From: CAVPJC01 sp963705155 | GTDB lineage: Bacteria > Chloroflexota > Anaerolineae > Anaerolineales > UBA4823 | Length of the DNA stretch: 64,000 nt | NCBI GenBank assembly: GCA_963705155.1 | Contig: CAVPJC010000013.1 | Location: 124,001-188,000, forward strand | Reading direction: 5' to 3' | Part shown: positions 48,505 to 58,513 of the stretch, in pieces | Layout of the letters: the number at the start of each line of letters is the position of its first letter | How positions within the stretch are numbered: position 1 is the stretch's first letter | Program-made: the position numbers and the translations under genes | Notes under the pieces: generated by a model | Seen by the model: the letters and a program-made list of their open reading frames with translations, nothing else | Told to the model about the DNA's origin: nothing | The model's database searches: none

Positions 48505-49698
48505 ATGTCAAAATTTTCATCTCGCCAAAGGATGCTGGCGGCCTTGAGCGGTCAGGAGCCAGATCATGTGCCCTGCAGCTTCATGCTGTTCAATGGTTTG
48601 AAGGCCGAGTGTACAGATTATCTGGATTTTATCCGGCGCCAGCTCGACCTGGGGATGGATGCCTACGTTCAAATCCCGCCGCGCCCGCCGGTTGTCAAGA
48701 ATGATTACTACAATCTGCACGGCCTACCGGTAAGCTACAATTCCCAGGTTGAGGTAAGAGAATGGAAAGAACTGGATGATGGGCAAGCGTATCCAATCCT
48801 GGTGAAAGAGTATGTTACCCCTGCGGGCACCCTGAGGGCGGAAGTTCTCCAGGATGAAGGATGGCGTTGGGCCGATCATGTCCCATTTCTGGATGATTAC
48901 CTCGTGGGGCGCAGCCGGCGGTTCATCGTCAATGGACCCGAAGACCTGGAGGCGTTACGTTATTTATTGGTGCCTCCAACTGCTGAAGAAATCGCAGCTT
49001 TTCAGTTTGAATCAGAGCCGGTCGTGGCGTTCGCCCGTGAGCATGACCTGCTGGTAGCCGGCGGCTGGGGGGTGGGCGCCGACCTGATCGGTTGGGTTTA
49101 CGGTCTGCAGCGACTGCCTTACGCCGTCTTTGATGCGCCAGAGTTTATCATCGAGCTTTTGGATGTGATCGCTCTCTGGAACCGGTCTCGCATGGAAGTC
49201 TTGTTGAAGGCCGGGGTTGACATCATCATCAAACGAGCCTGGTATGAGAACTGCAATAATTTCACCCCGAGCCATTACCGACAATTTATCCGCCCGATTC
49301 TGGAAGCAGACGCAGCCCAGGCGCACCAGTACGGCGCGAAATTCGGATATTTGATCACCTCGAGTTGTATGCCCCTGCTGGATGATATCCGTGAAGCCGG
49401 CGTGGATGCAGTCCTGGGGGTGGACCCTGCACAATGGGATCTGGAAAAAGCTCGAACCCGGTTGGGACGAAATGTCTGCATGTGGGGCGGCGTTAATGGT
49501 CACCTGACCGTCGAGATGGGCCAGCCAGAACAGGTTATCCTGGAAGTCCGGCGCGCCTTGGAACTTCTTGCGCCGTATGGCGGTTTCATCCTCTCGCCCG
49601 TGGATAATGTGCGCGAATATTCTCCCCAAATTCAAACCAATGTGACCGCGCTGATCGATGAATGGAAGCGGCTCACGGCTGTTCAGGAGGTATTTTGA
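48505..49698 (+). CDS. Uroporphyrinogen-decarboxylase-like protein (second copy)
   Basis: A 397-residue URO-D-fold protein (SSRQRMLAALSGQEPDHVPCS at the start). Where the first copy has HSCG, this one has TSSCMPLLDDIREAGVDAVL: the Cys is kept and the His is lost, so the metal site differs. VCMWGGVNGHLTVEMG and the end LSPVDNVREYSPQIQTNV fit the methyltransferase-like branch. Its stop overlaps the TTG start of the MttB-family gene by four bases, pointing to coupled translation and a joint function in methyl-group transfer. The substrate is unknown. Confidence 0.84.
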   Translation: MSKFSSRQRMLAALSGQEPDHVPCSFMLFNGLKAECTDYLDFIRRQLDLGMDAYVQIPPRPPVVKNDYYNLHGLPVSYNSQVEVREWKELDDGQAYPILVKEYVTPAGTLRAEVLQDEGWRWADHVPFLDDYLVGRSRRFIVNGPEDLEALRYLLVPPTAEEIAAFQFESEPVVAFAREHDLLVAGGWGVGADLIGWVYGLQRLPYAVFDAPEFIIELLDVIALWNRSRMEVLLKAGVDIIIKRAWYENCNNFTPSHYRQFIRPILEADAAQAHQYGAKFGYLITSSCMPLLDDIREAGVDAVLGVDPAQWDLEKARTRLGRNVCMWGGVNGHLTVEMGQPEQVILEVRRALELLAPYGGFILSPVDNVREYSPQIQTNVTALIDEWKRLTAVQEVF

Positions 49699-51130
49699 AA
49701 CAGATCACTTCAAAAATCGAGATATTGACCCAGGGTGAGCTCGAGCAAATCCACCAGGCAACCCTTGAAGTCTTAGAGATGGTGGGATGCCGGTTGCCCC
49801 AGCCGCGCATATTGGATATGCTCGAAGAACGGGGTGCTAGGGTGGATCGATTGACCGGTATTGCTAAGCTGCCGAAATCCCTGGTGGAACAAGCCCTTCG
49901 AGATACACGCCCCGTTCTGGATGAAAATGCTTCACCTCCATTTAGGAGAGGCCCTTATAAGGCGCATCCCGGTAACCAGGCTAACATCATCGATTACCAG
50001 GCTACCTCGCGGCGTCAGGGTACCACGGAAGATGCGATCAAAGGCATAGTATTGTGCAATGAACTCCCCTTTGTGGGTACGGCGATGCCGCTGGTCACGC
50101 CCGCCGACGTGCCGGGTTATATGGGCGATCTATTTGGGTATTATCTGTGTTCGCTCTATTCCAAAAAACCTTACAGTATTTACATCATGAGCCCTGAGTC
50201 GGCCCGGCAAATCCTGCGTATCTGGGAGATTGTTCGAACAGAGCCCAGCCGTGCCGGTTTCCCACCTCAGGTCGGGTATTTGCTTGAACCCAACGGCTCG
50301 CTTTCGTTTGACAGGTTCAGCCTTGAGATGGCGATGATTTTTGCTGAAGCCGGGCACAGTATACATGTCGGCCCGATGGCTATGGCAGGCCTGGATGCAC
50401 CCGTGACCCTGGCTGGCACACTGGTTATGCAAAACGCCTACAATCTGGCGGGGATTGTTTTTACCTGGCTGCTGGGTCGGAGGGAGCCTGGTCGGGGGTG
50501 GCGCACTCGGTTGATCTGAGCTCGATGCTGTGCTCGTTTGGATCACCCAACCAGGTGTTAATTGGTCTGGGATGCATCCAATTGGGACGTTACTATGGCT
50601 ACGAGACGGGGGTCAACAGCGGATTGACTGATGCCTGTTTGCCTGACTTCCAATCCGGGTTTGAGAAGGGCATGACCGGTATGCTGGCGCTGTTGGCCGG
50701 GGCTGCGCATATTGGCGCTCAGGGCATCGTCGGCGCCGATCAGGGCACCAGTTTTGAACAACTGGTGATCGATAACGAATGGGCCAGTGCCATCAATCAT
50801 ATCTTCGATCTGGGCGTTCAGGTGAATAACGAAACCCTGGGTGTTGAGGTGATCAAGAAGGTCGGTGTTGCCGGTAGCTATATCGCAGAGGAACACACCC
50901 TGCGCCACGCCCGCGAAACGTACTGGAAAGCGAACCTTTTCAACCAGGCCGGTTGGGATTCCTGGATGTCAAAAGGCGGACAGGATGTTCACGCCAGGGC
51001 GCATGCCGAAGTACAGAAAATCCTGGCAAAACATTATCCCCCAGATCCTTTGGTCAGCCCACAGGCGATTATTCAGCTCGATGCTATCATCCAGGAAGCC
51101 AAAGAACATTCAGAATGTTTTGAAAGCTGA
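49695..51130 (+). CDS. MttB-superfamily (trimethylamine methyltransferase-like) protein, non-pyrrolysine; one frameshift
   Basis: A protein of about 478 codons with a TTG start at 49695 and a CAGGAGG site just upstream. The MttB-fold blocks include ILTQGELEQIHQATLEVLEM, the ASPPFRRGPYKAHPGNQANI region, and the C-terminal VAGSYIAEEHTLRHARETYW. The frame changes near 50495. No in-frame TAG exists, so it lacks the pyrrolysine of true MttB and belongs with the glycine-betaine/other quaternary amine branch. Such enzymes pass a methyl group to a corrinoid protein; none is encoded here, but the overlapping URO-D gene is a natural partner. The substrate is unknown. Confidence 0.87.
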
Positions 51131-51147
51131 ACGAATTCCCACCCGCT

Positions 51148-52772
51148 TCAAGGAACAGCTTGAGCCGGCACAAGTTTGAATTGGTACGGCAGGTTCAGGG
51201 TCGAAAAATAACTCTGATCTTCCAGCAGCGGCAGGCCGGCTTCAAAGTATAAATTGAGTATGAAACGGAAAGAATTGACCGGCGTGAGGTTGGCGGGAAT
51301 TTCTATTTGATCCTTGCCCCCCAGGTAATAAGCGCTCAAAATCGCCATGCGTTCGTTCACACCCATCTCTTCGGGGTGATCCCAATCGAGATGGGAAGAT
51401 GGCCCATGGTCGCTCTGGATCAAGATGACAGTTGCATCGGGCTGGTGAGCGATCATACGCGGGATGATCTGCTCAAGCCGGGAATTAACATAATTGAGCT
51501 GACCGGCGTATCCCTGCATATATTCTTGAAGACCGGCTCCTTTGAAATCTTCCGAGAGCGCAAACAACCTTCCGGAATCGACTGCGTTTCCCTGCGCGTC
51601 GTACACAAAAGGATGGTGGGGAATGGTGATGTGGGCGAAGACGAAAATTGGCTCGGAATACTGGCTTCCCAGGAGCGGCAGCTGTTCAAATGTGAACGCG
51701 ATGCGGTCGCGATGGATCTGGTATTGGTTAATGAGTTTGAACACAATCGAGATCGTGGGGAGCGGGGTCAAATTGATCAACTCATTCTCGAAATCGCTCA
51801 GCGTGACTTTTGGCCTGAGGTAAATATCGGCCTGCTGCATTTCGGTGGGGCTGAAGCCCGAGGTGATGGCGATGATCTTATACCCGCAGGCATGCAGAAA
51901 CACCGCCAGCTTGTTGCTCAAGATCATTTCCTGGAGTGGGCCGCGGTTTTGCGAGAGCGGGCCCAGCCGGGTTTGCAGGTCGTCCAGATAGGTAAAATTC
52001 AGGGTTGAGGCCAGGGAGAGCGTTGTTTGAGAATAATTTGAACGGCTGTCCTTTAGAACGGTGAACCCCTGGTTGGTCAGGAAATTTATAAATATTCGCG
52101 TTATCAACCCCATAAATGTTTGCAAGAACATCGGCTCGAGCATAGGCATCAGGAATGAGGTAGTATATATCCGGCGGATTTTCCGGGCAGTGCAGGTTTG
52201 GCAAGTCCACTTCCTGAACCTGTTGATCCCATTCGGAGCTGTATTGTGTGGAGCTGCGCTGGCTGAACAGGATAGTTCCGAGGTTAACCAGCAGGAGTAC
52301 AACCATTGCAAAAGCAAAGTAATTCAGGAATTGAGACACCGGCTGCAGGTTAATGCGTGTTTTGAGCAACAAAAACACAGCCAGAATGTAAAAAAATAAC
52401 CCAGCCGATAAATATTTTTTGTAAGACATCCGGGTGATCCGTCAACCTGCCGAAACGCTCCAGAACATCAAAGCTGCTCCCGTAGATTGTAATCATCAAA
52501 ATGGAGATTGCACGCAGCAGATGACCATAGGAAAAAAAAGCAAAACCGATCAGCGCACTGATCAGGTCGGCTTTATGGGGATCCTTAATGATGCGCCTGA
52601 GAACAACCCAGGTCATTAATATGGCCGCCCCGGGCAAGATGATGCTGCCCAGTTGGGTATAAACAGGCACTCTCTCCAGGTTGCTGGTCACCAGGGAGAG
52701 AATTGGATAAAGACCCAGGACGATTGGATAAAAACTATTTTTTTTCAGGATTGTATTGTCCAGAATGCTCAT
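51148..52772 (-). CDS. Membrane sulfatase/alkaline-phosphatase-fold protein; two frameshifts
   Basis: An integral membrane protein of about 540 codons. The N-terminal third has about five membrane helices (YPIVLGLYPILSLVTSNL, FAMVVLLLVNLGTILF). The C-terminal part is a sulfatase-type domain of the kind seen in phosphoglycerol or phosphoethanolamine transferases: PPDIYYLIPDAYARADVL, EPIFVFAHITIPHHPFVYD and ILIQSDHGPSSHLDWD with the metal-binding Asp-His. Frame breaks are near 52430 and 52100. The start is taken at ATG 52772; TTG 52787 is possible. It may modify cell-surface polymers, but the target is unknown. It converges with the MttB gene and is divergent from the SNF2 gene. Confidence 0.8.
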
Positions 52773-53021
52773 CCGAACCAAACTCAAGCCGGTTTACAGC
52801 TCAATCGAGACCACACATGTTTGGCCCGGGGAGTGTTTTGACAATTATAATCCCCGGATTTTTGAAAATATCCATCCTTGCAGAAATGCAACCACCTCGC
52901 CCCACAGCAATCGGGGTGGTGTGATCATCGTGGGATGGAACCAAATTCGCTATTCAACACTGGGAGAAGACATTGTATAATTTCGTCCATCGATATTCTT
53001 GGAACGGATACCAGACACAAA

Positions 53022-56000
53022 ATGCCGCTGATCACCCGTAGATCACTCGACCTCAATAATTTTTCCTTCTACACAGACTGGAACACCATTTCCCGCGGAC
53101 GCAATTATTTTGCTCAAAAACGGGTCACCATACTGGCTTTTGATGGTGAGGTAGCCAATTGCCGTGTGGCTGGAGATAATTCGAATTACTCTGTCACGAT
53201 TACCGGTGAAAATAAAAATCGGGTGAGCTTTTCGTGCACCTGTCCACAGGCTGCCAGAGTACACACCTGCAAACACATGATTGCATCTGCACTGGCACTG
53301 CAAGAACACCTGGAAGATGGCGCAGAAAATCAATGGCAATACCGGATAGCGCTGGCTCTGGAAAATATTCCACGGCGGAGCAAATCCACCTTGCGCCGGA
53401 AAAATTTTGTCCTGCTCTACGGTCTGCTGCGAGAAAGTTATCCCGGCAGCAATTCGAAATTTCGCTTGATCCCGTTTCAGTTGAGTACGAAAGAATGGAT
53501 GCCCGCAGGAGGGGTTGAGGTTTTAGATGATACAGAGAAGACCAACCAATTCCTGGATGCCGACCGCTCGTGGGTAAATTCGGTTCAGGCAGTCAGCGCT
53601 GCGCTGGACGTTTATGCCTGCGCCAACCAGGCTTCGGATGCTGTGCAATTATGCAACCTGATGATCCGAAACGATCAAAGCCGGTATTACGGTCGATACG
53701 GCACCCAGCAATTTGCCCAGTACCTGGCGCTGATGGCGAAACAGAACGTCCCGCTGTTTGCCACCAACGCCCGTGGTAAGTTTAAAAACCGCCTGGTTAT
53801 GTTGACCGAACCGGTCGCAATCCAGGCTGCCCTCGCTCACCAGGAGGAAAACCTCTCCCTCCAGGCAGGCTTGCTGATCGACGGCAAGGTATTCACAACT
53901 GTGAAAGAAAATTTATGGGTCATCTCGAATAATCCCCCGTGGGTGCTGGCAGGAGAGTATCTGGCTCCGGTGGATAACCCTAAATCGCTGGCTTTTATGG
54001 GATATTTCCCAATGATTATCCCCAAAAAGGATGAGCGCCGCTTCCGCAATGATTTCTTCCGTGCGATTGCTGAGCGGATTCCGGTTGTGGGAGATGTGGT
54101 CACGTGGCAAGACGTATCCGTTGATCCGCTTCCAAGGATTTACCTCAATGATGGCGATCGAACGATCCAGGCGTCATTGAAATTTGGCTATGGCGCGTAT
54201 GAGATTGATGCTGATCCGAAATCCGGGTCGCAGGCTATCTTCGACATCCCCGGCTCCTGGACGATGGTGCGGGTTCAGCGGAGGTTGGTTGAGGAAGCGC
54301 GTTTTCATCAAATGCTTACCGATGCCCGCTATGGGTTAAAACGAGCCGCCCGGGAGCAGGGAGCGGGAGAGTTTGAGCTGCGCGCCCGCACCCATCCCTT
54401 CGATTTTTTGCTCTATTCCGTCCCGCTGCTGATCAAGGCCGGTTTTGAAATTTATGGTGAAGATAAACTCAAGTCCGGGCGGATCAATCGCTCCACGCCG
54501 CGGATTTCACTCAGCGTCTCTTCCGGGCTGGATTGGTTTGAGTTGAACGCCGTTGTTCACTATGGCGACCAGCAAGTGACGCTGCAAGAAATCCGTAAAG
54601 CTGTGCGCAAGCGCGAGCACTATATCAAACTTGCCGATGGTTCGATCGGGCAAATTCCGGAGGAGTGGATCGAACGCTATCGTCACTTGTTCGACCTGGC
54701 TGAAGAAACCCCGACAGGTCTCAAGGTGGCTGATTATCACATTCCGCTGGTGGATACGCTGATGGCGGATGCGGAACGCACACAAACGCCGCCTGATTTT
54801 CAAGTGCGCCGAAACCGCCTGGGCAGCTTTGAGCGGATCGCGCCGGTGCCGGTTCCGCAAGGATTCACAGGTGATTTGCGCCCTTACCAGAAAGCCGGAT
54901 TGGATTGGCTTCATTTCTTACAGGAATATGGTTTTGGCGGCTGCCTGGCTGATGACATGGGCCTGGGAAAGACCATCCAGGTGCTGACCTTTCTTCAGTC
55001 AACGAAGGAGCGTTCCGGGCCGCTGCCGGCAGCGCTGCTCGTAGTCCCCAAATCATTGATTGCCAACTGGGAGCGCGAAACCGCCCGGTTTACCCCGGGT
55101 TTGCGCATTCTGGAACATTTCGGCAGTGCCCGTTCAAGAAATACTGCTGTGTTTGACGGTTATGACATTGTTCTCACAACCTACGGCATCCTGCTGCGCG
55201 ACATCGAGCTTTTACGCAGCTACCGGTTCAATCTGGCTATTCTGGATAAATCGCAAGCGATCAAGAACCCGCTTTCACAAAGCGCCAAGGCTGCCCGCCT
55301 CTTGAACGCGGACCACCGGCTGGTGATGACCGGCACACCGGTTGAAAATAACACCTTTGAGCTTTGGTCGCAGTTTGCGTTTCTTAATCCCGGTTTGTTG
55401 GGTGGGATGGAATATTTCAAGCGCGAATTTGCCACGCCTATCGAAAGCCGATCTGATCAAGAGACAGCCTCCATACTGAAACGGCTGGTCTATCCCTTTA
55501 TTCTACGACGCACCAAAGAGCAGGTAGCGCCTGAGCTGCCGGCGCGCACCGAGCGCATCATTTATACCGATATGGAGCCCGCTCAGCGCAGGTTGTACAA
55601 CCACACGCGTGACCGCTACCGTTCGGAGCTCGTCGGCTTGATTGAATCGGATGGGATGGCCAACGCCCGTATGAAGATCCTCGAAGGCTTGCTGCGCTTG
55701 CGCCAGATCTGCATCCACCCTGTGCTGTTTGATAAGACCTACCACGGCAGTGCAGCCAAAATCGAGCTGTTATTTGAAACCCTGGACACATTGTACTCTG
55801 AGGGCCATAAAGCTCTGATCTTCTCCCAATTTGTTGAGACGCTCAAGCTCATCCGGCCTGAGCTGGATGAACGCCATATCCATTACGCCTATCTGGACGG
55901 GCAGACACAGGACCGCCAGGCCCAGGTGGATCTTTTTCAGAACAGCGCCTCGGTTGCATTTTTTCTGATCAGCCTCAAAGCGGGTGGTGTAGGCTTGAAT

Positions 56001-56258
56001 TTGACCGCGGCGGATTACGTCATTCACCTGGACCCGTGGTGGAACCCGGCTGTAGAAATGCAGGCCGCCGACCGTGCACACCGGATAGGTCAGGAAAAAC
56101 CGGTGTTCATCTATAAATACATCATTCGAGACAGCGTCGAAGAAAAGATCCTCCAGCTTCAGGAGCGCAAAAAGAACCTGGTCGATCAGCTGATCAGCGC
56201 CGAAGGGAGCATTTTCAAATCAATGACTGCCGAAGATGTTAAATCGCTGTTCAGTTGA
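53022..56258 (+). CDS. SWIM zinc finger / SNF2-family ATPase (helicase-like) with altered Walker B
   Basis: A 1078-residue protein. The N-terminal SWIM zinc finger is Cys72-x-Cys74-x8-Cys83-x-His85 (SCTCPQAARVHTCKHM). Residues 560-1070 are the two RecA-like lobes of SNF2 ATPases: LADDMGLGKTIQVLTFLQ (Walker A, Lys650), LVVPKSLIANWERE, TGTPVENNTFELWSQF, and in lobe 2 ISLKAGGVGLNLTAADYVIH and QAADRAHRIGQ. Motif II, normally DEAQ or DEAH, reads DKSQ (residues 742-745), so the catalytic Glu is replaced by Lys. The start ATG 53022 is preferred over an ORF start 144 bases upstream because similarity begins here. These proteins remodel nucleic-acid-protein complexes. Confidence 0.93.
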   Translation: MPLITRRSLDLNNFSFYTDWNTISRGRNYFAQKRVTILAFDGEVANCRVAGDNSNYSVTITGENKNRVSFSCTCPQAARVHTCKHMIASALALQEHLEDGAENQWQYRIALALENIPRRSKSTLRRKNFVLLYGLLRESYPGSNSKFRLIPFQLSTKEWMPAGGVEVLDDTEKTNQFLDADRSWVNSVQAVSAALDVYACANQASDAVQLCNLMIRNDQSRYYGRYGTQQFAQYLALMAKQNVPLFATNARGKFKNRLVMLTEPVAIQAALAHQEENLSLQAGLLIDGKVFTTVKENLWVISNNPPWVLAGEYLAPVDNPKSLAFMGYFPMIIPKKDERRFRNDFFRAIAERIPVVGDVVTWQDVSVDPLPRIYLNDGDRTIQASLKFGYGAYEIDADPKSGSQAIFDIPGSWTMVRVQRRLVEEARFHQMLTDARYGLKRAAREQGAGEFELRARTHPFDFLLYSVPLLIKAGFEIYGEDKLKSGRINRSTPRISLSVSSGLDWFELNAVVHYGDQQVTLQEIRKAVRKREHYIKLADGSIGQIPEEWIERYRHLFDLAEETPTGLKVADYHIPLVDTLMADAERTQTPPDFQVRRNRLGSFERIAPVPVPQGFTGDLRPYQKAGLDWLHFLQEYGFGGCLADDMGLGKTIQVLTFLQSTKERSGPLPAALLVVPKSLIANWERETARFTPGLRILEHFGSARSRNTAVFDGYDIVLTTYGILLRDIELLRSYRFNLAILDKSQAIKNPLSQSAKAARLLNADHRLVMTGTPVENNTFELWSQFAFLNPGLLGGMEYFKREFATPIESRSDQETASILKRLVYPFILRRTKEQVAPELPARTERIIYTDMEPAQRRLYNHTRDRYRSELVGLIESDGMANARMKILEGLLRLRQICIHPVLFDKTYHGSAAKIELLFETLDTLYSEGHKALIFSQFVETLKLIRPELDERHIHYAYLDGQTQDRQAQVDLFQNSASVAFFLISLKAGGVGLNLTAADYVIHLDPWWNPAVEMQAADRAHRIGQEKPVFIYKYIIRDSVEEKILQLQERKKNLVDQLISAEGSIFKSMTAEDVKSLFS

Positions 56259-56903
56259 TGATAAATGCCTGCGCAGTCCTATCAGCGCTCTTTTGACAGG
56301 CGGGATGCGTAAAACCAAAAGTGTAACCGCGATTGCGGCGTAGATCGCCGGGCGGCTCAGATCACCCTGCAGGCGGGTGACATCCCCTTTGACGACCAAT
56401 GCAAAATGAAAGATCACCAACGGTGAGATGAGATACACCAACCGGTGCAGCCGTTTCCAGTTCTTCCCCAGCCGCTTCATCCAATAGGTGAAAGACGTCA
56501 ACGCCAGCGGCAGCAGCATGAGAAAGGCGGCTGCGCCAACCAGTATGTACTGCTTATTGCCCACATCCCGCAAAATGCGTGTCACATCCAGGCCGTAGTC
56601 GATGACGACAAAAGTGGTAACATGCAGCAGCGCGTAAAGAAAACCGTAGTTGCCCAGGGCCTTGCGCCGTTGAGTGAGCTCTTTCCACCCCAGGATGGAT
56701 GCCAACGGAGTGCAAGCCAGCGATAACAACAAGAAGGTGAGCGCCTGTACACCGGTATTTTGCTCAATCGCCTGGATGGGGTTGGCCGTTAACCTGTCTG
56801 TAAAGAGCCGGTAGAGCAGCAGGATCAACGGCGTCCACCCTCCAACATGAACTGCAATTTGAAGGGGTGTAAGGCGGGAACGCTTCAACCTTTGAAACAT
56901 CAA
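56220..56903 (-). CDS. msrQ: Protein-methionine-sulfoxide reductase heme-binding subunit
   Basis: A 227-residue membrane protein, the heme-b subunit MsrQ (YedZ) that feeds electrons from the quinone pool to MsrP. About six helices are visible (WTPLILLLYRLFTDRL, TFLLLSLACTPLASILGW, LGNYGFLYALLHVTTFVVID, FLMLLPLALTSFTYW). The conserved histidines are LLHVTTF in helix 3 and LHRLVYLISPLVIFHFAL. Its start overlaps the stop of msrP by four bases; its 3' end overlaps the convergent SNF2 gene by 39 bases. Length and order are standard for MsrQ. Confidence 0.93.
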   Translation of the reverse strand: MMFQRLKRSRLTPLQIAVHVGGWTPLILLLYRLFTDRLTANPIQAIEQNTGVQALTFLLLSLACTPLASILGWKELTQRRKALGNYGFLYALLHVTTFVVIDYGLDVTRILRDVGNKQYILVGAAAFLMLLPLALTSFTYWMKRLGKNWKRLHRLVYLISPLVIFHFALVVKGDVTRLQGDLSRPAIYAAIAVTLLVLRIPPVKRALIGLRRHLSSTEQRFNIFGSH

Positions 56904-57862
56904 TAATTTACCCGTAAATCCATGCCGGCGTACAAAGACGCCACCTGTTCAGCGTAGCCGTTGAACATCAGGGTGTCGCGCCGTTTAAGCTCTCCAATGC
57001 GCCTCTCACTGCTCTGTGACCAGCGTGGGTGATCCACTTCGGGGTTGACGTTGGCGTAAAATCCGTATTCATTGGGTGCAATGCTGGACCACATGGTGTC
57101 GGGTTGTTGTTCTGTCAGCTCTATTTTTACAACGGCTTTGATGGATTTAAACCCGTATTTCCAGGGAACCACCAGGCGGATACCGCCGCCGTTTTGGGCG
57201 GGCAGTTCACCGCCGTACAATCCGGTTGCCATCAAGGTCAGATCGTGCATGGCTTCATCCAGGCGAAGCCCTTCCTGGTAGGGCCACGGATACCAGGGTT
57301 GGCTCATGCCGGGCATCTCATCGGGTTTGGAAATGGTCTCAAAGCGCACATATTTTGCAGATGAGGTAGGCTCAACCGCTCGCAGCAAACTGGATAACGG
57401 GAAACCTACCCAGGGAATCACCATACTCCAGGCTTCCACACAGCGCAGCCGGTAGATGCGATCTTCAACGGGAAATAACTTGATCAGTTCATCCACGCTG
57501 TATTTCTTGGGTTTGTTGACCAGGCCGTACACTTCGACTTCCCAGGGGCTGGTTTTGAAGTCTTTGGCTGCGATAGCAACGCCTTCTTTCACCGTGGTGA
57601 ATTCATAATAATTGTTGTAGTTGGTGATATCCTGGTAAGAATTGACGGCATCACCCAGCTCGTCCGCCTGGCTGGAAGCCTGTACACTGGCGGGAGTGGG
57701 TTCAGGAGCAGGCCGTGTGGCGCAGGCAGCCAGGGCCATGCTTCCGGCAAGCAGGCCTGCCGCTTGCATAAAGGACCTGCGGGAGAGATAAACCTGTTTG
57801 GGGGTGATATCCGACGATTTTATCGGTTCGGTTGAATATTTTTTTTGCATGACTTTCTCCAA
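56900..57862 (-). CDS. msrP: Protein-methionine-sulfoxide reductase catalytic subunit, molybdopterin
   Basis: A 320-residue periplasmic oxidoreductase (YedY family) that repairs methionine sulfoxide in envelope proteins. A Tat-type leader (SRRSFMQAAGLLAGSMALAAC, twin Arg at 28-29) precedes an Ala-Ala-Cys that could also be a lipobox. The molybdenum ligand lies in YRLRCVEAWSMVIPWVGF (Cys141), and PWYPWPYQEGLRLDEAMHDL and VPWKYGFKSIK are family blocks. The Tat leader means export in folded form with Mo-cofactor. It follows the thioredoxin-like selenoprotein candidate by 23 bases and overlaps msrQ, so the three probably form one transcript. Confidence 0.95.
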   Translation of the reverse strand: MEKVMQKKYSTEPIKSSDITPKQVYLSRRSFMQAAGLLAGSMALAACATRPAPEPTPASVQASSQADELGDAVNSYQDITNYNNYYEFTTVKEGVAIAAKDFKTSPWEVEVYGLVNKPKKYSVDELIKLFPVEDRIYRLRCVEAWSMVIPWVGFPLSSLLRAVEPTSSAKYVRFETISKPDEMPGMSQPWYPWPYQEGLRLDEAMHDLTLMATGLYGGELPAQNGGGIRLVVPWKYGFKSIKAVVKIELTEQQPDTMWSSIAPNEYGFYANVNPEVDHPRWSQSSERRIGELKRRDTLMFNGYAEQVASLYAGMDLRVNY

Positions 57863-57885
57863 TCATGTTCGATACTGCGGTTGGT

Positions 57886-58449
57886 CTATGGATAGCTCTC
57901 ACCCAGCAGCTGCTGGATGGCATTTTCTGTTTCATCGTAGCGCCCTTCGCCGATGTGCTGGTAGCGGATGCGGCCTTGCTTGTCGATCAAATACAGGGTC
58001 GGCCAGTACCGGCTCTGGAATGCCTGCCAGTTGGCGCCGTTATTATCTTGTAAGACAGCATAAGTGATTTCCAGGTCTTTCATGGCTGCCTTCAGATTAT
58101 CAAGATTGGCCTCATAGCTGAACTCGGGATAATGGTTGCCAATGATGACAAGGCCAGTTTCTGCATATTTCTCATGCCATTCCTTCAACGAAGGGATCAC
58201 GTTGCGGCAGTTAATTCAGCCGAACGTCCACATATCCACCAGCACCACCTTTCCGAGCAGGTCGGTTGAGCGCAGAGGCTTCTCCACATTGAGCCAGGTG
58301 TCACCGGTCAGCTCAGGGGCAGGTCCGAAGTCGGGCAAAGGGCTGGATACGGTAGTCGTTTTCACGGGTTGATCCAGTTTGCCGTTCGTTGGTATGCACC
58401 CAGTTAAGGAGATCAAAAGGATAAATAATACCTTTATTAGTTTGACCAT
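57886..58449 (-). CDS. Thioredoxin-like (TlpA/redoxin) lipoprotein with in-frame TGA at the redox-active position: candidate selenoprotein
   Basis: Two open stretches lie in one frame, separated by a single TGA (58218-58216). Read through, they give one 187-residue protein: a lipoprotein signal (ISLTGC), a linker, then a TlpA-type redoxin domain (LLGKVVLVDMWTFG, TGA, INCRNVIPSLKEWHEKYAET, RYWPTLYLIDKQGRIRY). In its relatives the motif is WTYGCINC, so the TGA replaces exactly the first Cys of CxxC; here the pair would be Sec78-Cys81. Two short hairpins just after the TGA could be a bacterial SECIS. Alternatives are a TGC-to-TGA sequence error or a dead gene. It is between the histidine kinase (64 bases) and msrP (23 bases). 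Confidence 0.75.
58182..58204 (-). other. Candidate bacterial SECIS hairpin after the TGA
   Basis: Two overlapping folds are possible. CCTTC (58194-58190) pairs with GAAGG (58186-58182) around a GTT loop that begins 27 bases after the TGA. CAACG (58204-58200) pairs with CGTTG (58190-58186) around a 9-base loop that begins 17 bases after it. Both put a G in the first two loop positions at the distance known for bacterial SECIS elements, but the stems are short. Confidence 0.45.
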
Positions 58450-58513
58450 AGGTTCTTGGTGGTATTGTACACAATAAACCTTAAGAAAACATTACACCCG
58501 GCTGATGAAATGA

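Noticed and set aside
49695..51130. Pyrrolysine-containing trimethylamine methyltransferase
   Set aside because: No in-frame TAG is present in the reading frame; the only break is a frame change near 50495.
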